64,000 nt of DNA from Symbiodinium natans (GCA_905221605.1 CAJNDS010002275.1:157001-221000), one strand, 5' to 3'. Numbered from the stretch's first letter, positions 33,440 through 44,449 are shown. A program made the numbers and translations. The notes: generated by a model from the sequence alone, not told the origin.

Positions 33440-33844
33440 AGGAAGAGGCATGCTTGGATTTGCTACCCAGAGTCCAGGAGGAGGCCGAGTGAAAGCGAGG
33501 GTCGTGTGTTGGATTGTCTTGTTCTCTCAGTCTTGTCATGTCGTTTGCTTTCCAGGCGCTCCAGGAGGTGCAGGAGGCACAGGAGCTGATGCCCAGGCAG
33601 AAACGGCGGCGCAAGAGGATTTGGCTCGATGACAAAGCCACTCACATTCCAGACAAGAAGTGCCCCTCGAGTCCGAAGCTGCAATGCGATGCAGATAGAG
33701 CAGACAAGTGGATCATGCCTGTTGATGTCTTTGACATTCAATCTTCTGCGCAGGTACGATGACCCCAAAAAGATCACCCACGAGAATGCTCTGGAGTATG
33801 GCCTGCTGCTACCACACCAGTGCGACCCTGAGAAGCGCTGTGGA
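33440..33844 (+). CDS. gene segment with KRRRKR basic patch, three exons
   Basis: Three exons join in phase. The first runs from about 33440 to 33486 (EEACLDLLPRVQEEA, GA donor), the second is 33556-33659 (ALQEVQEAQELMPRQKRRRK and RIWLDDKATHIPDKK, GT donor), and the third is 33754-33844 (YDDPKKITHENALEYGLLLP and HQCDPEKRCG, GT donor). The R/K-rich patch followed by a short acidic/hydrophobic segment is reminiscent of the linker of Rad21-type kleisins, but no N- or C-terminal kleisin domain is visible, so this is only a suggestion. The basic patch would serve as a nuclear localisation signal. Upstream segments at 33061-33160 (AEQAAADAEAAARCLQAIRA) and 33185-33260 (GLGELPVDFLLRDAEEACMA) probably belong to it. 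Confidence 0.5.
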
Positions 33845-33929
33845 GTAGGAACGCTCTAGTGATGATTGTGCCGGTCATGACCCTCGGGTCAACGCCTGGC
33901 CGTGGGACGTGGTGCACGTCTCCCTCATC

Positions 33930-34000
33930 TCGCTCTCCGTATGTTTGTGTGAGTTTGTGTGTTTGTGTGTGTGTGTGTGTGTGCGTGTGTGTGTTTTTGT
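33930..34000. repeat. GT-rich microsatellite
   Basis: Interrupted TTTGTG and (GT)n units, in the downstream intron or spacer of the basic-patch gene. Confidence 0.85.
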
Positions 34001-34369
34001 AATCTTTGTGTTTGAGGCCCTCGAAGGGCCGCCCTTTAAACCAACATAACCAACTCAGTTATGTCCTTGACGCTCACAGCGCCATCCGCGGGCAGCACGA
34101 GGATTCGATGGTACTTGTCGGCGGGCTGAGATTAGATTGGTGCACCTGATGTTTACCCGGAGGATGTCACGCACCTTTTGCATGTAAATGCATGCAACTC
34201 GTCAGCTCGAAAACATCTCGTCGAGCGTTCATGCACTTGTAGCTTCTTCGAATCTACATTTCGACCCTTGGCTTCAGCCGCAACTCCACAAGCAAGCGCG
34301 CTGCAGAAAATGCGAGCCACCTTTGCTTTCATTCCTCCTGGCATTTCACGGTATCTGCGTGCTCTTGCC

Positions 34370-34490
34370 ACAACTTCAAAAATGGACGCCGGACCTTGAA
34401 GTCAAGTTCTTCACAGGGTCCAGGGTGGAGGTCGATGGAGGGTTCGAACATCGTGGGTCTGCTGATCAGAAGAGCGGAGGATGGTAAAGT
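34370..34490 (+). CDS. possible exon, unknown
   Basis: A plus frame reads KWTPDLEVKFFTGSRVEVDG and GFEHRGSADQKSGGW before a stop. It is coding-like, but no domain or partner exon is found. Confidence 0.3.
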
Positions 34491-34499
34491 GCGTCTTTA

Positions 34500-35560
34500 T
34501 GATGCGACCTGTTCATGCTTTGCTGCTTTCTTCGCTTGTAGTGCAAGTCCTACTTGACGAACAAAAATCTTGTGACGAAGTCTTGCCTGCGCAGCGGATC
34601 TTCCAAAGGAGGCAACGACGGTAATGACAAATCAGAGGGTCAACTTGATTTTGATTGGAGCATGTTGGAGCCCATGTGCCAGTGCAGAGTCCCGTGACCG
34701 GAGAGTCCCGTAGGAGTCCGACCGTCGGTCTGACCACTTTCTTGGGCGACTTGTGCCCGCTGTTGTGTGCTCCGCAGCAGACTCAGTCTCTCGTACAGCC
34801 CACCGAGACATCGAGTCTATGATGTAGAGTCTGAGTTTGAAGTCGCATTCTTTGCCTCTTGCAGGCTGCGACGCGCAGCTGATATTGGAGCAAGGCTACC
34901 GTCGCACTTGTCGAGACACTTGAACTGGCATAGGCAGAGTCATACCCATTCATGCACGCAGTCTACTGGATCAGGCGGAGGCGGGCCAGGGCCGAGGCCA
35001 CTGCTCCCTATCGCTCTGCGAGTCTTTCAGGCCCACTATGTTGCTGTAGATGTCTCCAGGATTCAAGCTTACCTTCGCCGCCAAAGCCGCCTTTGGGACA
35101 GCCCAGGCCGGTCACAGCTTGAGTGCACGTCTTTGTCATCACTCGGAGCTCTCGCCAACCCATTCGCGTTACTGTTACTCTGTTACTACTCGTAGTCAGT
35201 TTAGGGATGTGATGATCGAGGACCATCAGGAGCGTTATGGTGTTAGCAGATCCGAGCCCGTGATCGGGATCGGGTTGAGGACAATAGGACATGAAGACAG
35301 CATGTTCACGGGTGAGTCATGGCAAAAAACCCGGGTCATTAGTCACGAGTAGGCGCGCACTATAGATTGGAACCGAAACATGCCGGGCATGTTGACTTGT
35401 GTCGGCAGGTGTGGGTGGCCGATACCCGACCGTTACCTCCACATGGGGGAGCAGTAAAAACTCCTGATGAAGAAGAGTAAAGGGACCCCGCCGCCCAATG
35501 CGCACAGGAGCATTTTTCTGGGGAAACGCTAGGAGGAAAAAAGCGACAAGGACAAGCAAG
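34500..35560. other. 1 kb without a supported gene; diverged 252-bp repeat copy
   Basis: No gene is supported. At about 35055-35140 the sequence is a diverged, partial copy of the 252-bp repeat found at 36.3-37.6 kb. Confidence 0.45.
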
Positions 35561-35565
35561 GCTCA

Positions 35566-35885
35566 TGGAAACCTCGAACCCAGTGCTAAGCTTGTTCTAC
35601 GAAGCGATGAAATTCCAGCCGGCTCGCCGAAACGTTGATTCCAGCATTAAGCTTGTGTTACAAATCCAGGAAGATACCGGCTCACGGGAACATCGGTTCC
35701 AGTACTACAAGCTGGTACTGCAAAACAACGAAAGTCCAGCCGGCTCACAGGACGTCGGTTCCAGTACTAGAAGTTTGTACTACAAAACAATGAAAATCCA
35801 GCCGGCTCACAGAAGCGTTCATTCCTGTACTAACTACAAAGCAATGAAAATCCAGCCGGCTCTCGGAAACGTTGGTTTTGACAGT
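35566..35885. repeat. about 62-bp tandem repeat, five copies
   Basis: Five diverged units share the core CCAGCCGGCTC, preceded by an A/G-rich AAACAATGAAAAT-type stretch and followed by a GTTCCAGTACTA-type segment. Spacing is about 52-65 bp. No coding role is apparent. Confidence 0.85.
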
Positions 35886-36317
35886 CTATAGTCGTCACGG
35901 TGTGTTCTGCTAGTCCTATGTGAGCCCCATGAAGGCTGCTGCGGGGATTTGTCCTCAACAAGTTGTGCGTAAAGGATTTCACGTGATTCCACCACGGGGT
36001 TCTGACAACGCCGCAGGTACTATGCAGACTATGCGCTCTTCGATTAAGCCTTGGGTTTGAAAAATTGTACGGGTTTTGGGCCTCGGGAACTTCATCTACA
36101 ATATTGTTAAATGCTTCTGTGCGCGTGGTTTGGGGACCTCAAAAGACCAGGCCATCATGCAGGGTCTGATCATCCGGCGCAGATGGTCACCGGTGCACTT
36201 GTGATGCCATCTGTGATTCACAAAGATCCCAGAAGAGCATCAGACTCACCAGGAACTGGCAGCCTTGAGAATTGTTACCTCGGACGCTGCGACACACGAG
36301 CAGGGAATGACTTGGAG

Positions 36318-37640
36318 TGAATTTCTATGTGGCACAGGTTGATGGATTCCAGCTTGCCCGCCACCCTCCAAGAGGAAGCCGAGGCTTGCCGGATGTATGT
36401 TCCATCATATATTCTACGTCTACACTGCATCTCTTCATGACCTCGATGCTGGCTAGTGGCTTGAAGATTCAAAGCTTTCCAGGAGTCGACCTTGCCTTCG
36501 CCGCCCAAGCCGGCGCCATTGGCACCGCCCGGGCCTGTACCGAAGCTGGCTTGCGTGCATGTCGTTGTGATGACCATGATCGGGCACAGGCTGATGGAAT
36601 CCAGCTTGCCCGCCACCCTCCAAGACGAGGCCGAAAGCTTGCCAAGTGTGTGTTCCACCATATGTTCTACCTCTATACTGCATGTCTTCATGACCTAGAT
36701 GCTGGCTAGTGGCTAAAGTGATAGCTTTCCAGGAATCGACCTTGCCTTCGCCGCCCAAGCCGGTGTCTTTGGCACCGCCCGGGCCTCTACCGAAGCTGGC
36801 TTGCGCGCACGTCGTTGTGATGACCATGATCCGGCACAGGTTGATGGATTCCGAATTGCCCGCCGCCGTCCAAGAGGAGGCCGAGGCTTGCCGGATGTAT
36901 GTTCCACCATATGTTCTACGTCTATGCTGCAGCTCTGCATGACCGAGATACGGGCTAGTGGCTAGAAGAGGAAAAGCTTTCCAGGAGTCGACCTTGCCTT
37001 CGCCGCCCAAGCCGGTGTCTTTGGCACCGCCCGGGCCTGTATCGAAGCTGGCTTGCGCGCACGTCGTTGTGATGACCATGATCCGGCACAGGTTGATGGA
37101 TTCCGAATTGCCCGCCGCCGTCCAAGAGGAGGCCGAGGCTTGCCGGATGTATGTTCCACCATATGTTCTACGTCTATGCTGCAGCTCTGCATGACCGAGA
37201 TACGGGCTAGTGGCTAGAAGAGGAAAAGCTTTCCAGGAGTCGACCTTGCCTTCGCCGCCCAAGCCGGTGTCTTTGGCACCGCCCGGGCCTGTATCGAAGC
37301 TGGCTTGCGCGCACGTCGTTGTGATGACCATGATCCGGCACAGGTTGATGGATTCCGAATTGCCCGCCGCCGTCCAAGAGGAGGCCGAGGCTTGCCGGAT
37401 GTATGTTCCACCATATGTTCTACGTCTATGCTGCAGCTCTGCATGACCGAGATACGGGCTAGTGGCTAGAAGAGGAAAAGCTTTCCAGGAGTCGACCTTG
37501 CCTTCGCCGCCCAAGCCGGTGTCTTTGGCACCGCCCGGGCCTGTATCGAAGCTGGCTTGCGCGCACGTCGTTGTGATGACCATGATCCGGCACAGGTTGA
37601 TGGATTCCGACTTGCCCGCCGCCGTCCAAGAGGAGGACCA
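36318..37640. repeat. 252-bp tandem repeat array
   Basis: Copies are anchored by CTTTCCAGGA at 36475, 36725, 36977, 37229 and 37481, so the period is 250-252 bp. The central copies (36977-37480) look identical over most of their length and the first copies are diverged. The period is a multiple of three, so frames stay open on both strands, including a 411-codon minus frame at 36453-37688 with a GLGGEGKVDSW motif in each unit. Each unit encodes 84 residues. Confidence 0.95.
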
Positions 37641-37688
37641 GGTGCTCCGCGTGAACTCCCTGGTTGGAGTTGAGTTGTCTGGTTGCAC
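36453..37688 (-). CDS. possible repetitive protein on the antisense strand
   Basis: The 411-codon minus frame repeats an 84-residue unit including NLCRIMVITTTCAQASF, DTGPGGAKDTGLGGEGKVDS and RRRTYGGTYIRQASASSW. The diverged copy at about 35 kb keeps similar residues in the same minus frame (RVMTKTCTQA and GGFGGEGKLESW), which is the main argument for coding. Against it are the repeat's multiple-of-three period, which opens other frames too, and the plus-strand bias of all other genes. Confidence 0.3.
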   Translation of the reverse strand: MQPDNSTPTREFTRSTWSSSWTAAGKSESINLCRIMVITTTCAQASFDTGPGGAKDTGLGGEGKVDSWKAFPLLATSPYLGHAELQHRRRTYGGTYIRQASASSWTAAGNSESINLCRIMVITTTCAQASFDTGPGGAKDTGLGGEGKVDSWKAFPLLATSPYLGHAELQHRRRTYGGTYIRQASASSWTAAGNSESINLCRIMVITTTCAQASFDTGPGGAKDTGLGGEGKVDSWKAFPLLATSPYLGHAELQHRRRTYGGTYIRQASASSWTAAGNSESINLCRIMVITTTCAQASFGRGPGGAKDTGLGGEGKVDSWKAITLATSQHLGHEDMQYRGRTYGGTHTWQAFGLVLEGGGQAGFHQPVPDHGHHNDMHASQLRYRPGRCQWRRLGRRRQGRLLESFESSSH

Positions 37689-37979
37689 AGCTCCACTTTT
37701 TTTGGTGCAGCTTTTGGAGGTGCCGGCATCAGAATGCGAAGTTACCGTGGCTCAGGCTGGCTGAGAATGTTGCTTTGCACATTCGTTTTCGTTGCGTAGC
37801 TCGATCGATCGGAATCCCGCGTGCATGGCAGTACTGGAAGTATCGGTGCAGCGTTAAGCCCCGACTTGCGTAAAAGAGTCCTCCAGGACTACGCTTTGGC
37901 AAACCTGAAGCAGCACCAGAACCGAACCAGAAGGTAACGTATGTCGAGGTATTTTGGTTTTTTCGTTGCAATCCGTGCT

Positions 37980-38110
37980 TCTGATGACTCCCCCCCCCCC
38001 CCCCCGAAGAATAAGGAAGAGGGTCCTGCTATTTCCTGGGCTGCGCGGGGGGTGGGGGGGTGGGGTTGGGGAGGTGGGCGTCAAGGGGCTGTCCTCTTGT
38101 GTCCTTTTCC
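37980..38110. repeat. C- and G-homopolymer low-complexity patch
   Basis: A C run at about 37990-38005 is followed by G-rich runs at 38047-38085. The long open frames through it are consequences of base composition. Confidence 0.85.
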
Positions 38111-38990
38111 GCTCCTCTTCTCCTCTTCTTGGAAGGCTTATGTTTTTTCTCCCCCCACCTTTATTCTGTTACTCTCGAGGGTTTTATTATTCCCTTCTTG
38201 GAAGCTTGTCTTTTAGCTGTGCTTGCTTATTATGCAATTCAAAATCCCTGTGTAGGTCAGGAGCGAATGATTTGGGCATCGATCCATGATGCGAAGTAGT
38301 AAGGCATCGCAGCAAAAACATCCGAGAGCACGTCGTATCAGCTTACTTAAGCCTTGAGCAAGTCGAAATCTCTGTGCTTCTCGTCCTCGCGGGCCGGCGG
38401 TTTTTCCATTATTCCTGCAGCCTTCAGCATTTCCACTTCTGTGTGTGCCGCCATCTGTTTTCTTTGAATCCTGGGTGTCTTTTGCGCATTTGGGGTTTTG
38501 GCTCTTGCAATGGAAAGTAATTAGTCTTCCCGGAGGGTTCGGGCCAAATTTGTTTTTACATTTACGTGGTTTTATTAGTCAGACCCTCGGATCAAGCCGC
38601 GAGGCCAAACCGTCTTGAGTTCAGTCTCAAACTGGTACCCTTCGTACAATCACAGTCCCGAGGGAAGGGTGGCAAAAAACTGGCATTAATAACAAATCCC
38701 ACAAACAGACCAGATGTGGCATCTGTTCGTGCCATCCAATCAAGAAAATATGGTCACACGCTTTGCTCCTAGCAGATTTTCTCTTGGGCACAACTGTAGT
38801 GGATTCGCAGTTGACTTGGCTTTTCGAGCACACCGAACGTTTCGAAGTTCTCCGGGACATCTGCCCAAAGCTGCCATGGACAGCGAAACATAGTGCACTA
38901 TCCTGCAGAATATTGACTTATACCAATGTGAACCAAAAGATCTCTAATTGAGAAGGCTTTGCATTCAACCAGTCATCGACGCATGTTCTG
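38110..38990. other. no supported gene, about 0.9 kb
   Basis: This stretch is AT-richer than average (38490-38720). One short plus frame near 38790-38880 reads SQLTWLFEHTERFEVLRDIC, which may be an exon but is unsupported otherwise. Confidence 0.35.
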
Positions 38991-39029
38991 TCTGAACGGG
39001 TCGCTGCTTGGGACGTGGATGGGGGGGAT

Positions 39030-40010
39030 CTCACTAGCCCGTTCGAAAGCATCCGCAACGACATTCCGAAGAAGTCTCCAGTGTTGCTTGTCACTCTCAG
39101 ATCACTGAGGTTGCAAGCTTTGAAAGCTTGCCGCCAGCAAAGCGGCAGGCTCACCAGAACGACAGAGGGCCTGGCGAGTTTGGACTCTGGACACATCTGT
39201 CTGCGGAGCAATGGGGCCCACATGACAGGTGGGGAGCTGGTAGCTATCAAGGTGCCACTGGAGATCACAGAGGCATAGGGTCATTGCAGGTATCACAGAC
39301 TCTGCCCGAAGTCTTCAAAATCGTGCACAGCTTGCTAGTACACGTGCTTGGGAGGTCAAAATAGAAGAGGGGGTTGAGGCAGACTTGGACAAAGTTTCGG
39401 CCAAGCAGGCGTGGAGAGCTCGCTTCAGCTCACGTTGACTCTGGATTGAAGCTGGAATCTGCAACAGCTTGGCACCAGGGCAGAGAGCTTCGAGCATCAC
39501 TTCCAGAGGCAAGGTACGGAACCTTTGATCCAAGAAACGAAGAAACGAAGCAACGACATTCCTCAAGAACAGCAACGTGCAACAGCCTCCAGCCAGCGGC
39601 TGCAGAGGAGGCCGCCCTGTCCTTCCTGGATCTTTGCGACTCGGACCAGTGCAGTGCAGAGGTTCGCATTGCACCGCTTCACAGCATCCTCAAAATTCAA
39701 CCACTGTAAGTGCAGGCTGCAGCATGCCGCTTTGTTGACCTCCTGTCTCTACACATGAGTGGAGCAGTGACCCTCCAGCAGGAGAGCTTCTAGCATGTCA
39801 GATTGCGAGTGGCAACAGGGCACCGCTTCTGCTGCATGCAGAGGACGTGCCATATGCCGACATCACAGTTGTGAGAGGGACAACGTGGGAGGCGCTCGAA
39901 CAGTCTGCTGTTTCTCGGGTAGGGGTTGCGAACGCTGCAGTCGCGAACAGGCATGGTGTGAAGAGTCCAGACGCGGTACCAAGACCCGAGCTTGGTGTGA
40001 TCATGTTCTG
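39030..40010 (+). CDS. exon candidates of an unknown gene
   Basis: Plus-strand segments with coding character occur in order: 39180-39270 (GAHMTGGELVAIKVPLEITE, followed by a GC), 39430-39540 (VDSGLKLESATAWHQGRELR and SLPEARYGTFDPRNEETK), 39595-39705 (AAEEAALSFLDLCDSDQCSA and PLHSILKIQPL), and 39772-40010 (AGELLACQIASGNRAPLLLH, AEDVPYADITVVRGTTWEAL and NAAVANRHGVKSPDAVPR, stop TGA). GELVAIKVPL resembles the ATP-lysine strand of a protein kinase, but no other kinase motif is seen. Junctions are not resolved. Confidence 0.4.
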
Positions 40011-40204
40011 ATGGCTCTCCTGAGATTTCCTACAGTACCATGTGTATGTGCGAAGTCACAGCAAGATCTGGAGAGCAAGGCAGTGCTCCAACCTGGTTCC
40101 TAGTTTCTTGTTAAAGAGGACGCGGCCAATATCCGTAGACCTGGGGGGCCTCTTATGCGCCCAAGAAAAGTGATGGCCGCATCTCACCAGTCGAGTTCGG
40201 ACAA

Positions 40205-41140
40205 TTTGTGGGTTTGGCGCTGCAGTTGTGGCATCAGCGGATATCAGCGGTGCATACCTATGCAACAGTATTCAGCCCTAAGGCCCTAAGACCTTTAAGT
40301 GGTCTACCGGTCTACCGAACACAGGGTGTTGGTGCTCGAAGTGGGGTTCCCTGTGTTGGCGGGGTCTTGGTCTTATTTCCGTATCTGGCTTGCAGGGCTT
40401 CGCAGTGTTAAGCTGTGGCGTAGTGACAGTGCGCAGGCAGCAGTTACGCGAATGCCAAGGCGCGAGTCACTCGCTGAACCTGCGGGCAGCTGACAAGGCA
40501 GGTGGGGTGTCAGATTTGCAGACGGACACGTTTGTGCGCATCAGCCAAGGCTGTCAAGTCTGACACTTCCGGGGATTCACTCCGGGGACCATTGGAGTGA
40601 GTGGGAAGGACATCTGTCCTACTGAAGGAAGTGTGTCTTGACGCGAGCATGAGACTGAGATGGATCCAAGTTCAACATAAGACAAGTGGAAGACCGTGCG
40701 GCTTCAAGTCTTTTAAAGCATCTGTTGGGTGAGCCACTCATCGCGGAAGAGACGTCAGGGGAGCAATCTGTTTGCATTTCATGCCGCGGGGCATTGCTTA
40801 CGATCGCGTTGTGCATGTACTCATGCATGCAACCGGAAACCTCCAAGTGCATATCATCATGCAGGAATCCGTTCGATTGGTACTAAGGAATGCCTCTGCA
40901 TCGAGATGTTAATGCTTCATGCAACTACCAATGTGCAGGGTGCGCACCCTGTCCCGGGTAAAGCAAGTTTGTAGGAGAAGTCTCCGGAATCCGGAGCTGT
41001 CAGCCCGACACAGCACGAAAAGTTTGTCACTCCAGTTGTCATGACAGATCACGTGTTGCACTATGGAGACAAGTACGAACCGCTGCAGCTGGCCATGCCA
41101 GGCCAGTATCCATCAAGGACAGGTGGAGGACTCGTGGCTT
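40205..41140 (+). CDS. exon candidates, possibly the same gene
   Basis: Segments are 40205-40275 (FVGLALQLWHQRISAVHTYA), 40425-40492 (RSDSAQAAVTRMPRRESLAE, then a stop), 40686-40790 (VEDRAASSLLKHLLGEPLIA and EETSGEQSVCISC), and 40988-41140 (SGAVSPTQHEKFVTPVVMTD, HVLHYGDKYEPLQLAMPGQY and PSRTGGGLVACS). The last two are clearly coding-like. No domain is recognised and the stops between them require unresolved splicing. Confidence 0.4.
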
Positions 41141-41478
41141 GCAGCCCGCAGCTGTCTGCCATTTTTTGTCGTGCCCGACCTCTGGTCGGACTTTGTGCTC
41201 TGTTGAACTTTCCGGCAGTGCTACAAATCAGTCCGCTTGTCTCTCTGGCTCGAGGCTTGGCCTCAGTTTCTAAGTTTACCAAGCTCATTAATGCTCATTC
41301 AAGGGTGTGAAGTTGCACCAGGAAGAGTTCTGCATTACTATCTAAGAAAGCATAAGTGTTCAAGTAAACATCCAATCGCCTTGTCCGATCTGCTCTGCTG
41401 AGGCACACTGCCCGAGCAATCTGTGGACCTTGCAGTTGTTGCAAATTTCACAAAGAGGAAGCAAGACCATGCGATTGA

Positions 41479-41720
41479 GTGTTGAGACAGGTTGGGGAGA
41501 ACATGTTTGGTGGCGGTGGCTTCGGTGCGCCGCAAGGCTGGGGCATGTTCGGCGATGTTGGCCATGTTGGCGTCGGTTTGCGCTTCACATGGGATGCCGG
41601 TTGTGCTGTCCAGAGGTGGCTATGGCGGTTATGGCGCTGGCTATGGTGGCGTGGGTGGCGGAGGATACGGCGGCGTGGAACCTGCTGGCCAGGCTTCCGC
41701 CAGTCCTGGATTCGCTTCGT
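41479..41720 (+). CDS. glycine-rich exon(s), RGG/YGG type
   Basis: One frame reads VGENMFGGGGFGAPQGWGMF at about 41489-41550. A different frame then reads PVVLSRGGYGGYGAGYGGVG and GGGYGGVEPAGQASASPG at about 41597-41710. Gly/Tyr-rich segments with RGG occur in RNA-binding proteins. The frame change between the halves means an intron of a few dozen bases or a frameshift. Function is inferred from composition only. Confidence 0.45.
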
Positions 41721-41889
41721 GTTGCTTTACGACGCTCTGCCGAAGTGGAGACACTTTGCCAACTGCTGTAGGGTGGACCGTGTGGCGGTGTGCAGGCATC
41801 GCAGGCAGGCTAGTGGCACTTATGCCGGCCCTTGCCAGGGTTCTTCGTGAGACAGATGTCGCTTTGGCTGCACACTCAGGGCCACGGTG

Positions 41890-42100
41890 GCTTCATCATC
41901 GGTGACAACGCTTCTCCGAAGCAAGAGGATTGCAGAAGCACTTTGTACTGCTTTCAGTCACTGCATCGACCACAAAGAAAAGAGCGATGAAGAGCGTGTT
42001 TGCGCGACTTGCTTGAGGCCGGATCAACTCGCACTGAGCTGCCAGGTGCAGGTCAGACAGCAGCAACGGCAGTCATCCGTCTCTGTTGCCGGTCTGCCAT
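41890..42100 (+). CDS. possible exon, unknown
   Basis: A plus frame reads LRSKRIAEALCTAFSHCIDH, KEKSDEERVCATCLRPDQLA and LSCQVQVRQQQRQS. It is coding-like and helical. No family is recognised. It could continue the Gly-rich gene. Confidence 0.35.
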
Positions 42101-42403
42101 GAACAAATGCTTGCAGGCAGCGGAAAGACATCAGCACGCAGCTCAAGCTAGCTATCTATGTTTTGCACATGAGTGAACATGGCAGCGCTGACTGCAATGT
42201 GGGTTGGGTTTCGGCAGCCCTTTGCGAATGTCGCAAGCAAGGCACAGACTTTGACCCCCGTCACAATCCGCATGCTCCTGGATGCTGCCTGGATCTTGGG
42301 TATTTAGCAGGCGCAGTTCTATCATGGAACACCAGGAGTTGCATACGATGTGAGCATTGAGCATCCGCCAATACTGTCACCTTCGGTCAGTTGTGAAATT
42401 TCG

Positions 42404-42441
42404 GTGAAAGCATTGCTCAAAGCATTGCTCAAAGCATTGCT
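42404..42441. repeat. 12-bp tandem repeat, three copies
   Basis: The unit AAAGCATTGCTC is repeated three times, which in one frame gives KALLKALLKALL. Confidence 0.9.
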
Positions 42442-43300
42442 CTGTCACTGCGCGTCGTGTGATCGGTCTTGCAGCTTACCGAGCACGCGGCCGGTCTGCA
42501 GCTCGAAGCTGCCTAAAGCCAAGGTGAGCTCCAGTGCACAATTGGGCCCAGACGGGGCCTTCTGTACGAGCCACAGATTCAAGTGTTTGGCATGGTAGTG
42601 ATCTCAACCTTCGGGAAAGAGAGCTGTGACTAGACGAGCCTTGACGCGCAACAGTCTCTGAGACTCACCGCGAGAATCGCATTCGAGGCGTCAATGGTGG
42701 CAGAGAGCTTCAGATGCTCACAGTCGTAGCTTGCGCGCGGCTCTTACCACAGCACACGCTTCTGGCTTTTGTCATCTGACAAGCCAAATCTGAGATGGCG
42801 CAGGTGGAAGGAATCAGAAATCAGCAGATGGGCATCAGCCTGACCCTGAATGCCAGCTTCTCAGCTTCTTCCATACCCTGGCCACACCTTTGCAATCCTT
42901 TGCACTATGCGCACCCTTGAGTCGTGAGCTCAAGGATGGCACGGGCAGAATTAGCTGCAACATGTACTCCGACAGCGATCCTGAGCCTCGGATGTGTTGA
43001 CAGCTCGAAGCAATGTTTGAAACAATGTTCTTTCGAGCACTTTACGAGTGACCCAACCCTCCCCAAGGCATCTGCGGGTCCAGAGTTTCAGGACGGCGAC
43101 TACATCCGTGACCTGGACTGATGATTTTAAGATCCTGAAAGAATTGCAAGAAGACTCATGGTTCTTGCCTCAGTGACAGCTGCTCTCGGACAAAGCTTGT
43201 GGCAAGGCGTGTTTGGCCAGCTTCGACAGTGGGACCAACAGGACTGGTTAATGCATGCTTTCGCTATCTTGCTCATACAAAAGTCATCTTAAGTCTCGTT
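42442..43300. other. about 0.85 kb with one weak exon candidate
   Basis: A plus frame at 42940-43120 (TCTPTAILSLGCVDSSKQCL and PKASAGPEFQDGDYIRDLD) is weakly coding-like. Otherwise nothing is supported. Confidence 0.3.
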
Positions 43301-43309
43301 TCTGATGCA

Positions 43310-43530
43310 GGAGGGCATCACTGCGCACCGCATTGTCAAAGTCGAGTCTGCGAACGAGATCGCGTATCACACCATCGAGGTTCTACATGAGCTCGTTGCG
43401 GTATTTCTGATCTAGAATGCCGAACACAAGCTGCGCGCGGTGTCTGCAGGTTGCCCATGTGCACCTGAGCGTGACCGGGAAGCTGGTCAAGTCCGGTGCA
43501 AATGGAGCGACCTCAGGCTAGTTCGGGGCT
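43310..43530 (+). CDS. exon candidates, unknown
   Basis: A plus frame at about 43311-43415 reads GITAHRIVKVESANEIAYHT and IEVLHELVAVFLI before TAG. About 30 bp later a frame reads AHVHLSVTGKLVKSGANGAT. Both are coding-like. The amphipathic beta-like composition gives no family. Confidence 0.35.
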
Positions 43531-43689
43531 GCATCTGTTCGCTTCCTTTACTCAGCCCGACTCATCAGGACAGGCCAATCGCATGTCGGCATCGACTCCG
43601 ACGCAGGCCGAACATCCCAGCTAAGACAGTGGGCATCTTTGCAATTGCTGCACGGTTCAGCTAAAAAGAGTGTTCACTTCGTTCGCATT

Positions 43690-44430
43690 GTAATCCGATG
43701 GAAAGATACTGGACAATAGGTCTTTTTGATGGGGTCCCGAGGGTGGGTTCCTTGTCAAGAGAGTTCCTGTCACGTAGAAAGACTCATGATGGTACAAATG
43801 GCGCCTCAAAGTCCCGTATCTTGAAGGTCTGGAAGGGTTGGGTTCTTAGGGGTGATTCAGAGAGCGGTTAACCTTTCCATAAGACCTTAATGACTCAACA
43901 TCTGACTCTGGCGGTTGGGGTCCCGTTAATAATGATAATGTGGGCGAATTCATTTAATATTAAATGCGTGCGGCTCTTACCATGTAATATTCTATGAAGC
44001 CCACAGTATGCTTTAAAGGGAGTTCACCTGTCATCCGAAAGACCCAAACCTCGCAAAATGAACCCCAAAGCCCCATCTAAAAGACCTGAATTCTTGGTAG
44101 TAAAAGGGTGGGTGATTCAGAGAGCGGTTAACCTGGCATGCGATTCCAAGGGTGTGAACGGTTGATCGAAAGCTCCCATCTCAAGGTTATAAAGGGTGTT
44201 TCCATCGCCAAGGAAGATCCAGACCAGGCGTTAGCAGGGTCTCAAGGGCGGATTCATGGGCTGGTTTTAATGAGTGTTCGTGGTTAGGATCTCAGAGTTA
44301 GGGTCTCAAGGTGTGATGGGTGAACAAGGAAATGCCCCTACAAGCGAGACTCATGATGGTACGGTTTCTATGTTGGGTTCTTAGGGGTGATTCAGAGAGC
44401 GGTTAACCTTTGCTTTTCCTTTCGTACACC
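43690..44430. repeat. repeat box with GATTCAGAGAGCGGTTAACC units
   Basis: The 20-base string GATTCAGAGAGCGGTTAACC occurs at about 43854, 44114 and 44389. The first and third copies share preceding text (ACTCATGATGGTAC, then TGGGTTCTTAGGGGT). Spacing is about 260-275 bp. No coding potential is seen. Confidence 0.85.
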
Positions 44431-44449
44431 ATCAATCTCATGACACCTT

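Noticed and set aside
39230-39275. Protein kinase (GELVAIKVPL)
   Set aside because: No HRD, DFG or glycine-loop motif was found in neighbouring exons.
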